A stretch of 53,387 nucleotides of DNA from an uncultured Geobacteraceae bacterium (GTDB taxonomy: Bacteria; Desulfobacterota; Desulfuromonadia; Geobacterales; Pseudopelobacteraceae). Location: NCBI GenBank assembly GCA_903852495.1, contig CAINRC010000006.1, positions 1 through 53,387 on the forward strand. Direction: 5' to 3'. The translations under genes were made by a program, and so were the position numbers. This document shows, piece by piece, positions 1 to 8,100 of this stretch. Position 1 is the stretch's first letter. Each line of letters opens with the position of its first letter. Below the pieces are notes generated by a model. The model saw nothing but the letters and a program-made list of their open reading frames with translations, did not search any database and had not been told where the DNA came from.

Positions 1-54
1 AGAGTTTATATCAATTTAAATAGAGGGGAAGCTTGTATGAAACAGGTAGATTTT

Positions 55-76
55 CCTGAGAGGCACAGTTCTCAGG
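55..76. repeat. 7-bp inverted repeat near the window edge
   Basis: CCTGAGA (55-61) and TCTCAGG (70-76) are perfect inverted repeats around an 8-base loop. No T-tract follows on either strand, so a terminator is doubtful. The element lies just past the 3' end of the minus-strand amide hydrolase gene. Nothing else is clear in bases 1-111. Confidence 0.4.
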
Positions 77-111
77 TACGATAAATAGAGGCGTTTGAAG
101 TCTCAATTGAA

Positions 112-1176
112 CTACAACCCCTGAAATTGAAAAGGCTTTGTTTCCACAAATTTATCAGCTGTGTTGCCTGTGTATGTTTCGTTGTTCGAGATGTTGAGCT
201 TCTTGACTTTGCCTGTTCTGGAAAAGTCCATGTCTTTGAATTCAACCCAAAAAGTGTTTGGTGTGGTCACAGATTCGAAAAAGTAGATTTTGTTTTTTTG
301 GTCCGCAACGGTGCGCCATCGTGTGGATGAGATATTTGGTTGTCCCGGAGTGCTGATGCCCAGCGGTACTGATACGTTGCGGATGACGCTGAATACGCTG
401 GCGATTGCCAGGCGTGCGTTTTCCGTCTGCGGGATGGCGTTGATATAAAACGATGCCCTGACGAACCGGTCAGCCGCACGGTTTGTGCCCGGCAACATGA
501 CTGTACCGCCGATTTGTTTCCAGTATTCATTCAGTGCAATCTGTTTTTCGTAGGTGGGCGAGTTTGTCATTACTTGATAGGATCTGCTGTGATGGATGAC
601 GAGCTTTCCACCAATGTATTCGAAGATTGCGTTGTCACCGCTTGAGTCTGAGATTGCCAGGTGTAGGGTGGCGAGCGAGGTTCTGCCCGGTGTTCCGCCC
701 GTGACGATGACAAAGTCCTGCTTGTTTAAGCCTGTGACGGCTTCATCTACCGTAGAGTAAGAATCAAGAACGTATTGCACCCACGCGGCGATAGAGAGTC
801 CGGTTTTTTTCTGATCCCACACCTCATATTCGGATTCAGCGAGCCAGAGCAGATTTGCAACGAGCCCTTTTTCATTCATTCCGTCAGTGCTTGCTTTGTC
901 GTAGCCTGTGGCGATGACGCTGCCATATTTTGAAGTCCATTTAAGCGAGTTGGGTCCGACTTCACCATTGCGTTCCATACCTGTTGGAAATACCCAGAGG
1001 TTTGTTCCCATATCTTCATTCCAGTCCATGGAACGGGCGGTTATGATGGTGCCGTTTGGTCCCTGGTAGACGACCCGTGAGCAGGCATAGGCTGTGCTGA
1101 TGTTCTGGAATACCAGTGCTGCGAGCAATAAGAACAGAAAGATGAATTTGACTTTACTGATCGACGATTTAGTCAT
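112..1176 (-). CDS. Exported linear amide C-N hydrolase (choloylglycine hydrolase / penicillin V acylase family)
   Basis: This is an Ntn-fold hydrolase that cleaves linear amide bonds; bile salt hydrolases, penicillin V acylases and acyl-homoserine lactone acylases belong to the family. A basic, hydrophobic signal peptide (about residues 1-31) ends in Ala-Tyr-Ala before Cys32. Cleavage would expose Cys32 as the catalytic N-terminal nucleophile. Counting that Cys as residue 1, Arg17 and Asp20 fall at the positions they occupy in characterised penicillin V acylases. About 354 residues is normal for the family. I chose the ATG at 1176 because GAGGT lies just upstream; an in-frame start at 1203 would add nine residues before the signal peptide. 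The gene stands alone, next to a broken gene. The substrate cannot be read from the sequence; quorum-signal or lipid-amide cleavage are possibilities only. Confidence 0.88.
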   Translation of the reverse strand: MTKSSISKVKFIFLFLLLAALVFQNISTAYACSRVVYQGPNGTIITARSMDWNEDMGTNLWVFPTGMERNGEVGPNSLKWTSKYGSVIATGYDKASTDGMNEKGLVANLLWLAESEYEVWDQKKTGLSIAAWVQYVLDSYSTVDEAVTGLNKQDFVIVTGGTPGRTSLATLHLAISDSSGDNAIFEYIGGKLVIHHSRSYQVMTNSPTYEKQIALNEYWKQIGGTVMLPGTNRAADRFVRASFYINAIPQTENARLAIASVFSVIRNVSVPLGISTPGQPNISSTRWRTVADQKNKIYFFESVTTPNTFWVEFKDMDFSRTGKVKKLNISNNETYTGNTADKFVETKPFQFQGL

Positions 1177-1266
1177 GGCAACCTCATTTTGAATGGAATT
1201 CAAAGGTAGACATTAGAACTCTCCCCAGAAAGTGTCTTCATTCTTTTCACATTCTTCCCGAGGACA

Positions 1267-2107
1267 CTATTGCTTTTCATCACTCTTCAGTTTCCGTGGT
1301 AGAAAATTTTCTTTGCTGACCACGCTTCGCCCCAACTCCTTCTCGGTTTCCCTGCGAGCTGTTCCGGCGACGCTGCCGCCCCGTTTAGCCGCTTTTTTGT
1401 TCTTCTCGAATGTATCCGGTTTCTCCGTCTGCGATATCTCTGTCGTGACTCTTTCACCGAGCATCGTAAAGATCAACTCCAGGTCGGTCATATGATCACG
1501 CAGGTTTCTCGTTCTTTATTTAAAGCCCTTTCAACTCTTTGTGTTCCGATGGAGTGACGCCGAAGGTCGCCCTGGCAATTTCGGCAGTCAGGATACTGAA
1601 ATCCTGTTCTTTCGTGATCCCCCGTTCCTGCCATTCATCGGTCAGGTTCTGGCGGATGGCGATGCCCCGCAACCGCTTGTTGATCCAATCCTTTGGATAT
1701 CCTTTCTGTTCGTAGAGCTGTTTCATCCGCTCTTGGGCCAGCTCGGGGTTTTCAATTTCCTGTATCCGCTCATAGCCAACTTTTGCCAACCAACGCTTGA
1801 ATGGTTCGGCCTTGGTGGAGGGGATGGATTGGATGATGCGAAACAAACCTTCTGTATTTGAGCAGTTTGTTTTGCGCCGTTTGCCATCGGGAGCTAGTAG
1901 TTCAAGTGGGGTACAAATTGTACCCCAGTAGGAATCAAGTTCAGGTTCGCGTTGACGCATGCGTTTGATATACTGGCGCGTATCAACGCTACCCGTCAGC
2001 ACCTCAACCACGTCGGCGACAGAAAACCACCATTCTCCAACATGGATGATTTTTCTGATCTGCTTCCCCTCAAACACGGCAAGTTTGATGATTTCTTTTG
2101 CTGTCAT
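1267..2107 (-). pseudogene. Bro-N family antirepressor-like protein, frameshifted
   Basis: Two reading frames together make one family member. The 5' part (2107 to 1520, about 195 residues) starts with a Bro-N domain (EWWFSVADVVEVL, then a region rich in YIKRMRQRE) and continues through FRIIQSIPS and FKRWLAKVGYERIQEIENPE to TPSEHKELKGL, where it meets TAA. The 3' part (1491 to 1267, 74 residues) begins MTDLELIFTMLGE and ends with the KKAAKRGG...ARRETEK...VVSKEN tail. In intact relatives the tail follows directly in the same frame. The junction at about 1490-1530 has roughly seven extra bases compared with the expected join, shifting the frame by one. The start at 2107 has GGGAGG eight bases upstream. 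Bro-N proteins come from phages and mobile elements and bind DNA; the shift probably inactivates this one, unless the two halves work separately. Confidence 0.8.
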
Positions 2108-2147
2108 ATGCAAACCTCCCTTTTCACTGGAAGCCTCGTACAACCAT

Positions 2148-3059
2148 TCAAGGTGCTGAAACAGTAATAACCTGACTCCCCTCCCCTCCGGGATTTACTA
2201 CCTGAAGGCGAAAGTCCTTGTTAACCGGTGAATAGGGGTGCCGCTGATAAATCAGCTTTGAACAGTCAACATAGTTCAGCTTTTCCCGGTCGGCGATATC
2301 CTGCCCGCCCCGTCCACCTATCTGCATTCCATCCACATACAGCGATGAATTCTGGTTGAAGTTCCTCCCGGTAATAATCAGCTCGTATGAGTTAACATGT
2401 TCCGTCCCGATCGTTACCTGGCCGATTTCAGGCCTGGTCTCGACAACGAGATTCAGCGGTACAGAACTGGTGTCAGGTCCGTTTTTAACCTGCACATGAT
2501 GGAGTCCCCCCGGTATAACCGGAACATTGAACGATATCGACTCGGGTGAAAGAATTGTGGCTGGGAGCGCTGCACCGTTAAAGAACAGGAGGGAACCATC
2601 CGTGAAATTACTGCCACGGGCAATAATGTCGCGCTCCCTGCCTGAAGCACAGGAACTGATTGTAGAGGGCATCAACGCATTCAGGACAGGACGTAGAGGA
2701 AGCACGGTGAAATTATAGGTTCTGCCGGTTACCCCATCAGGTCGTTTCAGGTAGAGGGCATACAGACCCGGCTGCAACTGCTGCGGCACGGTAAACTCAA
2801 CCTGTTTACCATCAGTAATCAGAGCAGCATTTTCTGTGTTCCCCAGGTAAACGGTGGTGGTTTCTCCAAATCCAGTGCCGGATATAGTCACCTTTGCCCC
2901 CGGCTCAGCCTGAACCGGGATGATGCTGAGCACCGTTACCGGCACCGGTACCGATGGGACACCACTTTTGACCTTCTTCACGTTTTCAGCAGCTGAAGCT
3001 GTATTTACCAGTACAAGACATAGCAACAAACAGATGAAGTGAATAGTTTTCCCCCGCAT
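2148..3059 (-). CDS. Exported IPT/TIG-domain protein
   Basis: The protein has about 303 residues, a signal peptide at its start (hydrophobic FICLLLCLVLV, then Ala-Ser-Ala-Ala) and three successive immunoglobulin-like IPT/TIG repeats. The first begins around VLSIIPVQAEPGAKVTISGTGF, the second around LNALMPSTISS, and the third around IGQVTIGTEHVNSYELIITGRNF. Such repeats usually give a surface or periplasmic protein its scaffold; no catalytic domain is visible. I chose the ATG at 3059, where the signal peptide starts, with a purine run GGGGGAG close upstream. A longer start at 3119 would overlap lptG and add an unlikely hydrophilic leader. The gene follows lptF-lptG by 32 bases and may share their transcript, but a role in LPS export is only a guess from position. 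Confidence 0.75.
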   Translation of the reverse strand: MRGKTIHFICLLLCLVLVNTASAAENVKKVKSGVPSVPVPVTVLSIIPVQAEPGAKVTISGTGFGETTTVYLGNTENAALITDGKQVEFTVPQQLQPGLYALYLKRPDGVTGRTYNFTVLPLRPVLNALMPSTISSCASGRERDIIARGSNFTDGSLLFFNGAALPATILSPESISFNVPVIPGGLHHVQVKNGPDTSSVPLNLVVETRPEIGQVTIGTEHVNSYELIITGRNFNQNSSLYVDGMQIGGRGGQDIADREKLNYVDCSKLIYQRHPYSPVNKDFRLQVVNPGGEGSQVITVSAP

Positions 3060-3091
3060 GACTCCCCCGATATTACACACAGAATTGTTAT

Positions 3092-4171
3092 TCAGCCTTT
3101 TGCCGTCATCGCCAGCCATATTCCACCAAACATAAACAATATATTGGCGCCCCAGGCTGCGACGACCGGAGTAAGAACGCCACTTCGACCGTAAGAAAGC
3201 AATACCGCGTTAACAACAAAATAGGCGAAACCGATGCCGATGCTCGCCCCGATGCCCATGGCAATACCGCCGGAGCGACTGCTTCGCAGGGCAAAGGGAA
3301 TACCGAGCAGCACCATTATCAGGGCCGCAAATGGTGATGCGATTTTGGTATGCATCAGGGTCAGGTAGCGATATGCCTGATAGCCCCCCTGCTTCAGGTT
3401 TTCCGCATATTCATTCAACGTGCGGATACTCATGTTATCGGCATCAATGTCCAGAACCTGCAGATCTTCAACTTTCAGGTTCAGATCAAGTACCATCGTC
3501 GGAGACGTTTTCGGCGTATACCCGGCCGGTGTCAGAAAGTTCTTCATTACCGTAGAGTGCAGCAGCCATCGGCCGTCCTGGAAAACCGCCGTATCAGCAT
3601 CAATCCTGCTGACCGGATTCATGGCATCGTCAACACTCCAGACAACAACGCCGCTCAGTGTCCGCGTTTTCGGTTCGAACAGGCGCGCCTGCAGTATCAT
3701 CGATTTCGAGCGGAACCAGATATTGTTCTGCTTGAAAGTGACACGATCACCTTTTTTCTTTATCCGGACCCGGTCGATCTGCTCTGTGCGGGCATAGCTG
3801 TGCGGTAATAGCAATTCAGCGTTTATCAGTAACATGATACTGGTGATAAACCCGAGAACCAGCATGGGCAGCGACAACCTGGGCAGGCTGATACCGCTGC
3901 TGCGCATGGCAACAATTTCGCTGTCGCGCGATAGTGCACCAAGCGTGAGGAGTGTCGCCATGAGAACGGAGAACGTTGCGGTACGGCTGATCATTTCGGG
4001 AAATTTCCAGATAAAGTACTGCAGAATATCGGCTGCAGCCCCCCCGTCACGCAGAAAACGGGGGATTTTTTCTATAAAGTCGATAACCAGGTAGATTCCG
4101 ACAAAACCGCTCAGACAGAGCAGCAGAAGTCGTACCCAGATTCGGGCAATATAACGGTCCAGGATGCCCAT
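3092..4171 (-). CDS. lptG: LPS export permease LptG (YjgP/YjgQ family)
   Basis: This is a permease subunit of the inner-membrane LptB2FG transporter, which extracts lipopolysaccharide and passes it to the periplasmic bridge. The 359-residue protein has the family plan: an N-terminal half with transmembrane helices near residues 13-33, 55-80 and 98-118, a large periplasmic jellyroll-like region with RVTFKQNNIWFRSKSMILQA, and three C-terminal helices. The conserved RDSEIVAMRSSGIS segment after helix 2 is the cytoplasmic contact with LptB. The start at 4171 lies one base after the lptF stop (TGA-T-ATG), so the two are probably translationally coupled. I assign LptG rather than LptF from gene order and the longer sibling upstream. 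lptB and lptC are not in the window. Confidence 0.88.
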   Translation of the reverse strand: MGILDRYIARIWVRLLLLCLSGFVGIYLVIDFIEKIPRFLRDGGAAADILQYFIWKFPEMISRTATFSVLMATLLTLGALSRDSEIVAMRSSGISLPRLSLPMLVLGFITSIMLLINAELLLPHSYARTEQIDRVRIKKKGDRVTFKQNNIWFRSKSMILQARLFEPKTRTLSGVVVWSVDDAMNPVSRIDADTAVFQDGRWLLHSTVMKNFLTPAGYTPKTSPTMVLDLNLKVEDLQVLDIDADNMSIRTLNEYAENLKQGGYQAYRYLTLMHTKIASPFAALIMVLLGIPFALRSSRSGGIAMGIGASIGIGFAYFVVNAVLLSYGRSGVLTPVVAAWGANILFMFGGIWLAMTAKG

Positions 4172-4172
4172 A

Positions 4173-5321
4173 TCAGGGTGCCTTCCGAAAGTAATCGAGA
4201 ATGTTCTTCTGGGGGAGCAGGGGTATGGACTTCTCAAGTGACGCCATGCGCAGAAGAAACCAGCCGATAGCGAAGAAAATAAAGTTAGGAAGCCACAGGG
4301 CGACAACCGGGGGGAGTACGCCCTTTTCCGCCAAAGTTCGAGCTACCGACATCAGCACATAATACGAAAGGATGATACCAATGCTGACGGCGAAGCCGCC
4401 CGACTTGCCCGAACGACGATTCTGCATCCCCAATGGGACGGCAAGTATGGCAAATACAAGCGAGGCAAAAGGAAAAGTAAAGCGGCTGTGATACTCTGCC
4501 ATCATTTTCAAGCGACTTTTTACGGCAGTGGCCGGGTCATCAATCTGGTGCTGCAACTCGGACAGCCACATATCCGGTTCATAGCGGGAGATTTCCCCGC
4601 CCGCCCCCTTATCACCAATAGACATACTGTATTCGCCGAATTGCACCAATCGGTACAGGCCGCCGCTGCCAGCCATGTGAATGGTGCCGTTATTCAGGGA
4701 TAACAGCAGGGTCTGGCTGCCCGTCATACCGGCAATCGTGCCGGTCCGGGCAAATATGGTCATGGGGCGATCTGCATTGCGGCCGTCGTGGATAATAACC
4801 CCCTTCAACGTATGGCTCTGCTCATCATACCGGTCGGTATACATGACGACGCCCGGAATATCATCCCAGAATATCTTTTCCCGGATTGTTGCCGAAATGT
4901 TCCGCTTCAGCACCTGAAAACTGAGTTCCTTGAATGCGCTGTTTCCCCAGGGGACACCGATGGTACTCGCCCCCAAGGCGAGGAGTACCGCAACAACTGC
5001 AGAGATAATGACCGGCGGCATAATTTGAAGAAGACTGACACCGCTTGCCTTGATGACGACAATTTCGTTATCGGCAGACAATCTGCCGAACGCCAGCAGT
5101 ACGGCAAGCAAAAAGGCCATGGGAATTGTAAAAACCAGAAACGACGGGACCAGGTACAGAATCATCCTGCTCACATCCAGCAAGGGGACACCATGGGACA
5201 CGACAAGGTCAGTCAGGGTAATCAAGCGACCCATCAGGAGAACCAGAGTGAAAATGACAATACCAAGCATGAAGAGCGAAGTAATTTCACGGATTATGTA
5301 GAGGGATAGAATGCGTTTCAC
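4173..5321 (-). CDS. lptF: LPS export permease LptF (YjgP/YjgQ family)
   Basis: This is the partner permease of LptG in the LPS export ABC transporter. It has 382 residues: helices at about 13-33, 57-80 and 100-120, a periplasmic domain (IREKIFWDDIPGVVMYTDRYDE onward), and three C-terminal helices beginning near FTFPFASLVFAILAVPLG. The loop ADNEIVVIKASGVSLLQI matches the LptB-coupling segment. The start is a GTG at 5321 with a run of seven C residues before it and no Shine-Dalgarno sequence, which is unusual beside the strong sites elsewhere; an internal ATG would remove the first helix. It is the first gene of the lptF-lptG pair, downstream of the dfx terminator, so its promoter should lie in 5322-5437. 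Confidence 0.88.
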   Translation of the reverse strand: MKRILSLYIIREITSLFMLGIVIFTLVLLMGRLITLTDLVVSHGVPLLDVSRMILYLVPSFLVFTIPMAFLLAVLLAFGRLSADNEIVVIKASGVSLLQIMPPVIISAVVAVLLALGASTIGVPWGNSAFKELSFQVLKRNISATIREKIFWDDIPGVVMYTDRYDEQSHTLKGVIIHDGRNADRPMTIFARTGTIAGMTGSQTLLLSLNNGTIHMAGSGGLYRLVQFGEYSMSIGDKGAGGEISRYEPDMWLSELQHQIDDPATAVKSRLKMMAEYHSRFTFPFASLVFAILAVPLGMQNRRSGKSGGFAVSIGIILSYYVLMSVARTLAEKGVLPPVVALWLPNFIFFAIGWFLLRMASLEKSIPLLPQKNILDYFRKAP

Positions 5322-5361
5322 GGGGGGGATGATACATGAGCAGGGGAACTGTGTAAAGCGA

Positions 5362-5385
5362 TCAGCAGATATAGTTCAGCAGATA
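5362..5385. repeat. 10-bp direct repeat upstream of lptF
   Basis: TCAGCAGATA occurs twice (5362-5371 and 5376-5385) with four bases between, a 14-base period. It lies in the short space between the dfx terminator and the lptF start, where the lptF promoter is expected. It could be a regulator site or chance. Confidence 0.5.
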
Positions 5386-5390
5386 AAGCT

Positions 5391-5416
5391 GCGGGAACCC
5401 GATGCCGGGTCCCCGC
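5391..5416 (-). terminator. Hairpin downstream of desulfoferrodoxin gene
   Basis: An 11-bp stem with one G-T wobble (arms 5391-5401 and 5406-5416) closes on a four-base loop, GC-rich throughout. It lies 22 bases after the dfx stop. The T-tract on the minus strand is weak (AGCTTTAT), so termination may be partial. Confidence 0.55.
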
Positions 5417-5437
5417 GAAAATCAAATATGTGTGGAA

Positions 5438-5818
5438 TTACGCTTTGGCAGACCACTGACCGTGGAGATTGCACAGCTCGCGTGCGGTCACGGATGATGC
5501 TGAAACAGCAAAGAAAGCTTCGGCAACGTCACCAGGATTGAGGAACTGGCGATATGCCTTGCCGTCGGCGATCAGTTCGATCCACTCGATAGAGTGTTTT
5601 TCTTCCATCGGATGAGCTACGCTGCCGACAGTAACTTTGTAACCGCCGTCGACTTTTGCGATAACCGGTATATGTTTTTCTTTAGCAGCATCAACAGTGT
5701 TTTCTGTCAGGAGAGCCATATCCTCACCACAGCAGGAAAGCGTCCCGCCGCCAGCATGAACTATCTCAACAATGTTACCGCAGCTGTTGCATTTGTAAAC
5801 TTCAAGTAATTGTGCCAT
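5438..5818 (-). CDS. dfx: Desulfoferrodoxin (superoxide reductase, two-iron type)
   Basis: This enzyme reduces superoxide to hydrogen peroxide without making oxygen, a typical defence in anaerobes. The 126-residue protein has both iron sites. Center I, the desulforedoxin domain, is Cys10, Cys13, Cys29 and Cys30. Center II, the catalytic site, is His49 (in the Glu-Lys-His motif with Glu47 and Lys48), His69, His75, Cys116 and His119 in the CNLHG motif. So it is the class I/2Fe form and looks intact. The start ATG follows AAAGGAGC. The rubrerythrin gene lies 50 bases upstream in the same direction, and the two probably form an oxidative-stress unit: rubrerythrin would remove the peroxide made here. 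Confidence 0.95.
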   Translation of the reverse strand: MAQLLEVYKCNSCGNIVEIVHAGGGTLSCCGEDMALLTENTVDAAKEKHIPVIAKVDGGYKVTVGSVAHPMEEKHSIEWIELIADGKAYRQFLNPGDVAEAFFAVSASSVTARELCNLHGQWSAKA

Positions 5819-5868
5819 TTGTATTGCTCCTTTTAGTTGGATAGTAACCCTTGAACGGGCTCAGGTAA

Positions 5869-6447
5869 TTACCAGTTTTCTCCCAGTAATTCAAAATGTG
5901 CTTTAGGGTGCAGGCAGGCGGCGCAGATTTCCGGAGCGTCTTTCGCCGTATGAAGGTAGCCACAGTTCCGGCACCGCCACACAACCTCTCCGTCACGGGT
6001 GAAAACACGCCCGCTGTCTATATTTGCCAGCAGATCACGAAACCTTTTTTCGTGCTGTTTCTCAGCCACCGAAATCGCTGTCCAGGCAGCTGCTATTGCA
6101 GAAAACCCCTCAGCTCTGGCTGTTGCCGCAAATGCGGGATACAAAAGCGTATGCTCTTCATGCTCACCATTGGCAGAGGCGAGAAGATTCTCCGCCGTCG
6201 TACCGTTCCTGCCGGCAGGAAAACAGGCGGTGATTTCCAGATCGCCTCCTTCAAGAAATTTGAAGAAACGTTTGGCATGTTCTTTTTCCTGATTGGCTGT
6301 TTCTTCGAAAATATCAGCGATTTGAATGTAGCCTTCTTTTTTTGCTACTCCTGCAAAGTATGTATATCTATTTCTTGCCTGACTCTCGCCGGCAAAAGAC
6401 TTTAGTAAATTCTGCTCGGTTTTTGTTCCTTTGATTGACTGTGTCAT
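5869..6447 (-). CDS. rbr: Rubrerythrin
   Basis: This is a cytoplasmic peroxidase with a non-heme diiron site. The 192-residue protein has an N-terminal ferritin-like four-helix domain with the expected ligand motifs (Glu21; Glu54 and His57 in QEKEH; Glu129 and His132 in AEKQH) and a C-terminal rubredoxin-like domain with Cys159, Cys162, Cys175 and Cys178 to bind one iron. The ribosome site is strong (TAGGAGGTAAA before ATG). A promoter with TTGCAA and TATAAA boxes lies just upstream, behind the citrate synthase terminator, so rbr and dfx are likely expressed apart from gltA. Electron donors such as rubredoxin are not encoded nearby. Confidence 0.95.
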   Translation of the reverse strand: MTQSIKGTKTEQNLLKSFAGESQARNRYTYFAGVAKKEGYIQIADIFEETANQEKEHAKRFFKFLEGGDLEITACFPAGRNGTTAENLLASANGEHEEHTLLYPAFAATARAEGFSAIAAAWTAISVAEKQHEKRFRDLLANIDSGRVFTRDGEVVWRCRNCGYLHTAKDAPEICAACLHPKAHFELLGENW

Positions 6448-6473
6448 TTTACCTCCTATACTAATGCTTAAAT

Positions 6474-6517
6474 ACGATCGTTATTGTCTTTTATACCGTA
6501 CTTATAGATTATTGCAA
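6474..6517 (-). promoter_or_regulatory. Promoter of rbr-dfx with adjacent palindrome
   Basis: Read on the minus strand, TTGCAA (6517-6512), a 16-base spacer and TATAAA (6495-6490) form a good sigma-70 promoter. The palindrome ACGATCGT (6474-6481) sits near the expected transcription start and could be an operator. It begins about ten bases past the citrate synthase terminator. Confidence 0.55.
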
Positions 6518-6526
6518 GCAGGAAAT

Positions 6527-6558
6527 AAAAAAGAGGCGCATTTCTGCGCCCCTCTTTT
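6527..6558 (-). terminator. Rho-independent terminator of gltA
   Basis: On the minus strand AAAAGAGG-GCGCA and TGCGCCTCTTTTTT form a stem with one bulged base around a short loop (GAAA), ending in six T residues. It lies 24 bases after the citrate synthase stop. Confidence 0.85.
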
Positions 6559-6582
6559 GTGCTGAAATTTGAAATGCGACGA

Positions 6583-7911
6583 TCAGGACAGCTGACGACC
6601 ACCATCAGCAGCCCATTTTTCGAGCATTGCAGTAGTAACTGATTTAGGACGTTCGATAGCATATCCGAGACCACGGTCCCAGGTAATGTTAGCCATGCAG
6701 CCAAGCGCACGACCTACACCGAACAGAACGGTGTAATAATCGAATTCGGTCAGGCCGTAGTACATCTGAATAACGCCGGACTGTGCATCAACGTTTGGCC
6801 ATGGGTTTTTGGTTTTGCCGTGCTCGGTGAGAACGCCGGGAGCAACTTCAAAGATCATGGAAACGACTTTGAAGAGTGGGTCCTCATTCAGGCCGGGGGT
6901 GTTGAGGCAAAATTCACGCTGTGACATATAGCGTGGATCGGTTTTACGCAGAACAGCGTGGCCGTAACCGGGGATAACCTGACCGGCATTGAGTGTATCC
7001 CAAAGAGCGGCTTTGATGAGTTCTTTGGTCGGCTCAACATCTTTGCAGTATTTCGCCTGGAATTTCAGTGTCCAGTCCAGAACTTCCTGGTTGGCAAGGC
7101 CGTGCAGCGGGCCGGCCAGTCCGTTCAGACCAGCGGAATATGCGTAGTACGGATCGGACAGAGCGGAATGTACCAGGTGAGTAGTGTGAGCAGAAACGTT
7201 GCCGGACTCGTGGTCGGAATGCAGGATGAAGTACATACGGGCAACATCTTTGTACTCGTCTTTCTGGCCGATCATGTGAGCAAAGTTGGCGCCCATGTCG
7301 AGAGTCGGGTCAATAGCGATCTGCTTGTCGCCGCGATATTTCAGGTTATAGATGAATGCAGCAACAACCGGGATACGGGCAACGATATCGCTGGCATCTT
7401 CATACACAGATTCCCAGGCGGTCATCTTGTTGAACTTACCGGAGTTGTAGAAACCGGCAAACTTGGAGTCTTTCTGCATTGCGAGCATAGCAACAGAAAG
7501 CATTACCATCGGATGGCTGTCACGCGGCAGTGCGCGAATTGAATCAAATACATACTGAGGTACAACCTGACGGGTTTTCCACTCAGCAACAACTTCTGCT
7601 ACCTGTGCATCGGTCGGCACTTCACCGGTCAGCAGGAAATACCAGAACGACTCAACTGTAGGATACGTAGAACCGGCAGCCTTGGGCAGTGCAGCAAATG
7701 TTTCAGGAATGTTTTTACCACGGAAGCGGATCCCTTCCTGTGGGTCCAGATAGGAGATATCAGTTACGAGCGAACGGATATCACGAGCACCACCGATACA
7801 CTGGTCAATGTTGACCTGATCAATGATGACTTTGCCGAACTCTTTGACGAGTTTGGTGATACGGGGACGGTGTTCCTCGATCTTCAGCTTGAGTGTGTCT
7901 TTCAGGGCCAT
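6583..7911 (-). CDS. gltA: Citrate synthase, eukaryote-like type
   Basis: It condenses oxaloacetate with acetyl-CoA, the entry to the TCA cycle used for acetate oxidation. At 442 residues it resembles mitochondrial citrate synthase; a family of such enzymes has been described in the Geobacteraceae. The catalytic triad is visible as His270 (GPLHG), His318 (PGYGHAV) and Asp375 (PNVDAQSG). Other family landmarks are SDHESGNVSAHTTHLV and a basic N-terminal segment. The start ATG has AAGGAGAG upstream. The gene is monocistronic, with its own promoter and a strong terminator. In G. sulfurreducens the equivalent promoter is reported to be repressed by HgtR during hydrogen growth; the dyad in this promoter could serve the same purpose. 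Confidence 0.96.
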   Translation of the reverse strand: MALKDTLKLKIEEHRPRITKLVKEFGKVIIDQVNIDQCIGGARDIRSLVTDISYLDPQEGIRFRGKNIPETFAALPKAAGSTYPTVESFWYFLLTGEVPTDAQVAEVVAEWKTRQVVPQYVFDSIRALPRDSHPMVMLSVAMLAMQKDSKFAGFYNSGKFNKMTAWESVYEDASDIVARIPVVAAFIYNLKYRGDKQIAIDPTLDMGANFAHMIGQKDEYKDVARMYFILHSDHESGNVSAHTTHLVHSALSDPYYAYSAGLNGLAGPLHGLANQEVLDWTLKFQAKYCKDVEPTKELIKAALWDTLNAGQVIPGYGHAVLRKTDPRYMSQREFCLNTPGLNEDPLFKVVSMIFEVAPGVLTEHGKTKNPWPNVDAQSGVIQMYYGLTEFDYYTVLFGVGRALGCMANITWDRGLGYAIERPKSVTTAMLEKWAADGGRQLS

Positions 7912-8029
7912 GTTATACTCTCCTTTTCGTGGTGTTGGGTGTGAACCCGGATAATTAAGCTCTTACATCTTCCTGGCATCAGATCCATCAGTTATTGCGG
8001 GGAGAAACGGGATTGCTTTCTAGCATACT

Positions 8030-8079
8030 GTATACGATTTGGTTTTGTTGTTATACCCGACGGTATACGGGAAATGCAA
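8030..8079 (-). promoter_or_regulatory. gltA promoter with overlapping operator dyad
   Basis: On the minus strand TTGCAT (8079-8074), an 18-base spacer and TATAAC (8055-8050) form the promoter. The perfect inverted repeat TATACC-N4-GGTATA (8052-8067) fills the spacer end and overlaps the -10 box, as a repressor site would. A second GTATAC word lies at 8030-8035, centred 33 bases (about three helical turns) from the GTATAC at 8063-8068. Confidence 0.6.
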
Positions 8080-8100
8080 CAAAAATTTTAGTATGTTCCA

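Noticed and set aside
37..84. A 15-codon frame with GAGGGG before its ATG at the window start
   Set aside because: Too short to support as a gene, no recognisable product and the upstream part is outside the window.
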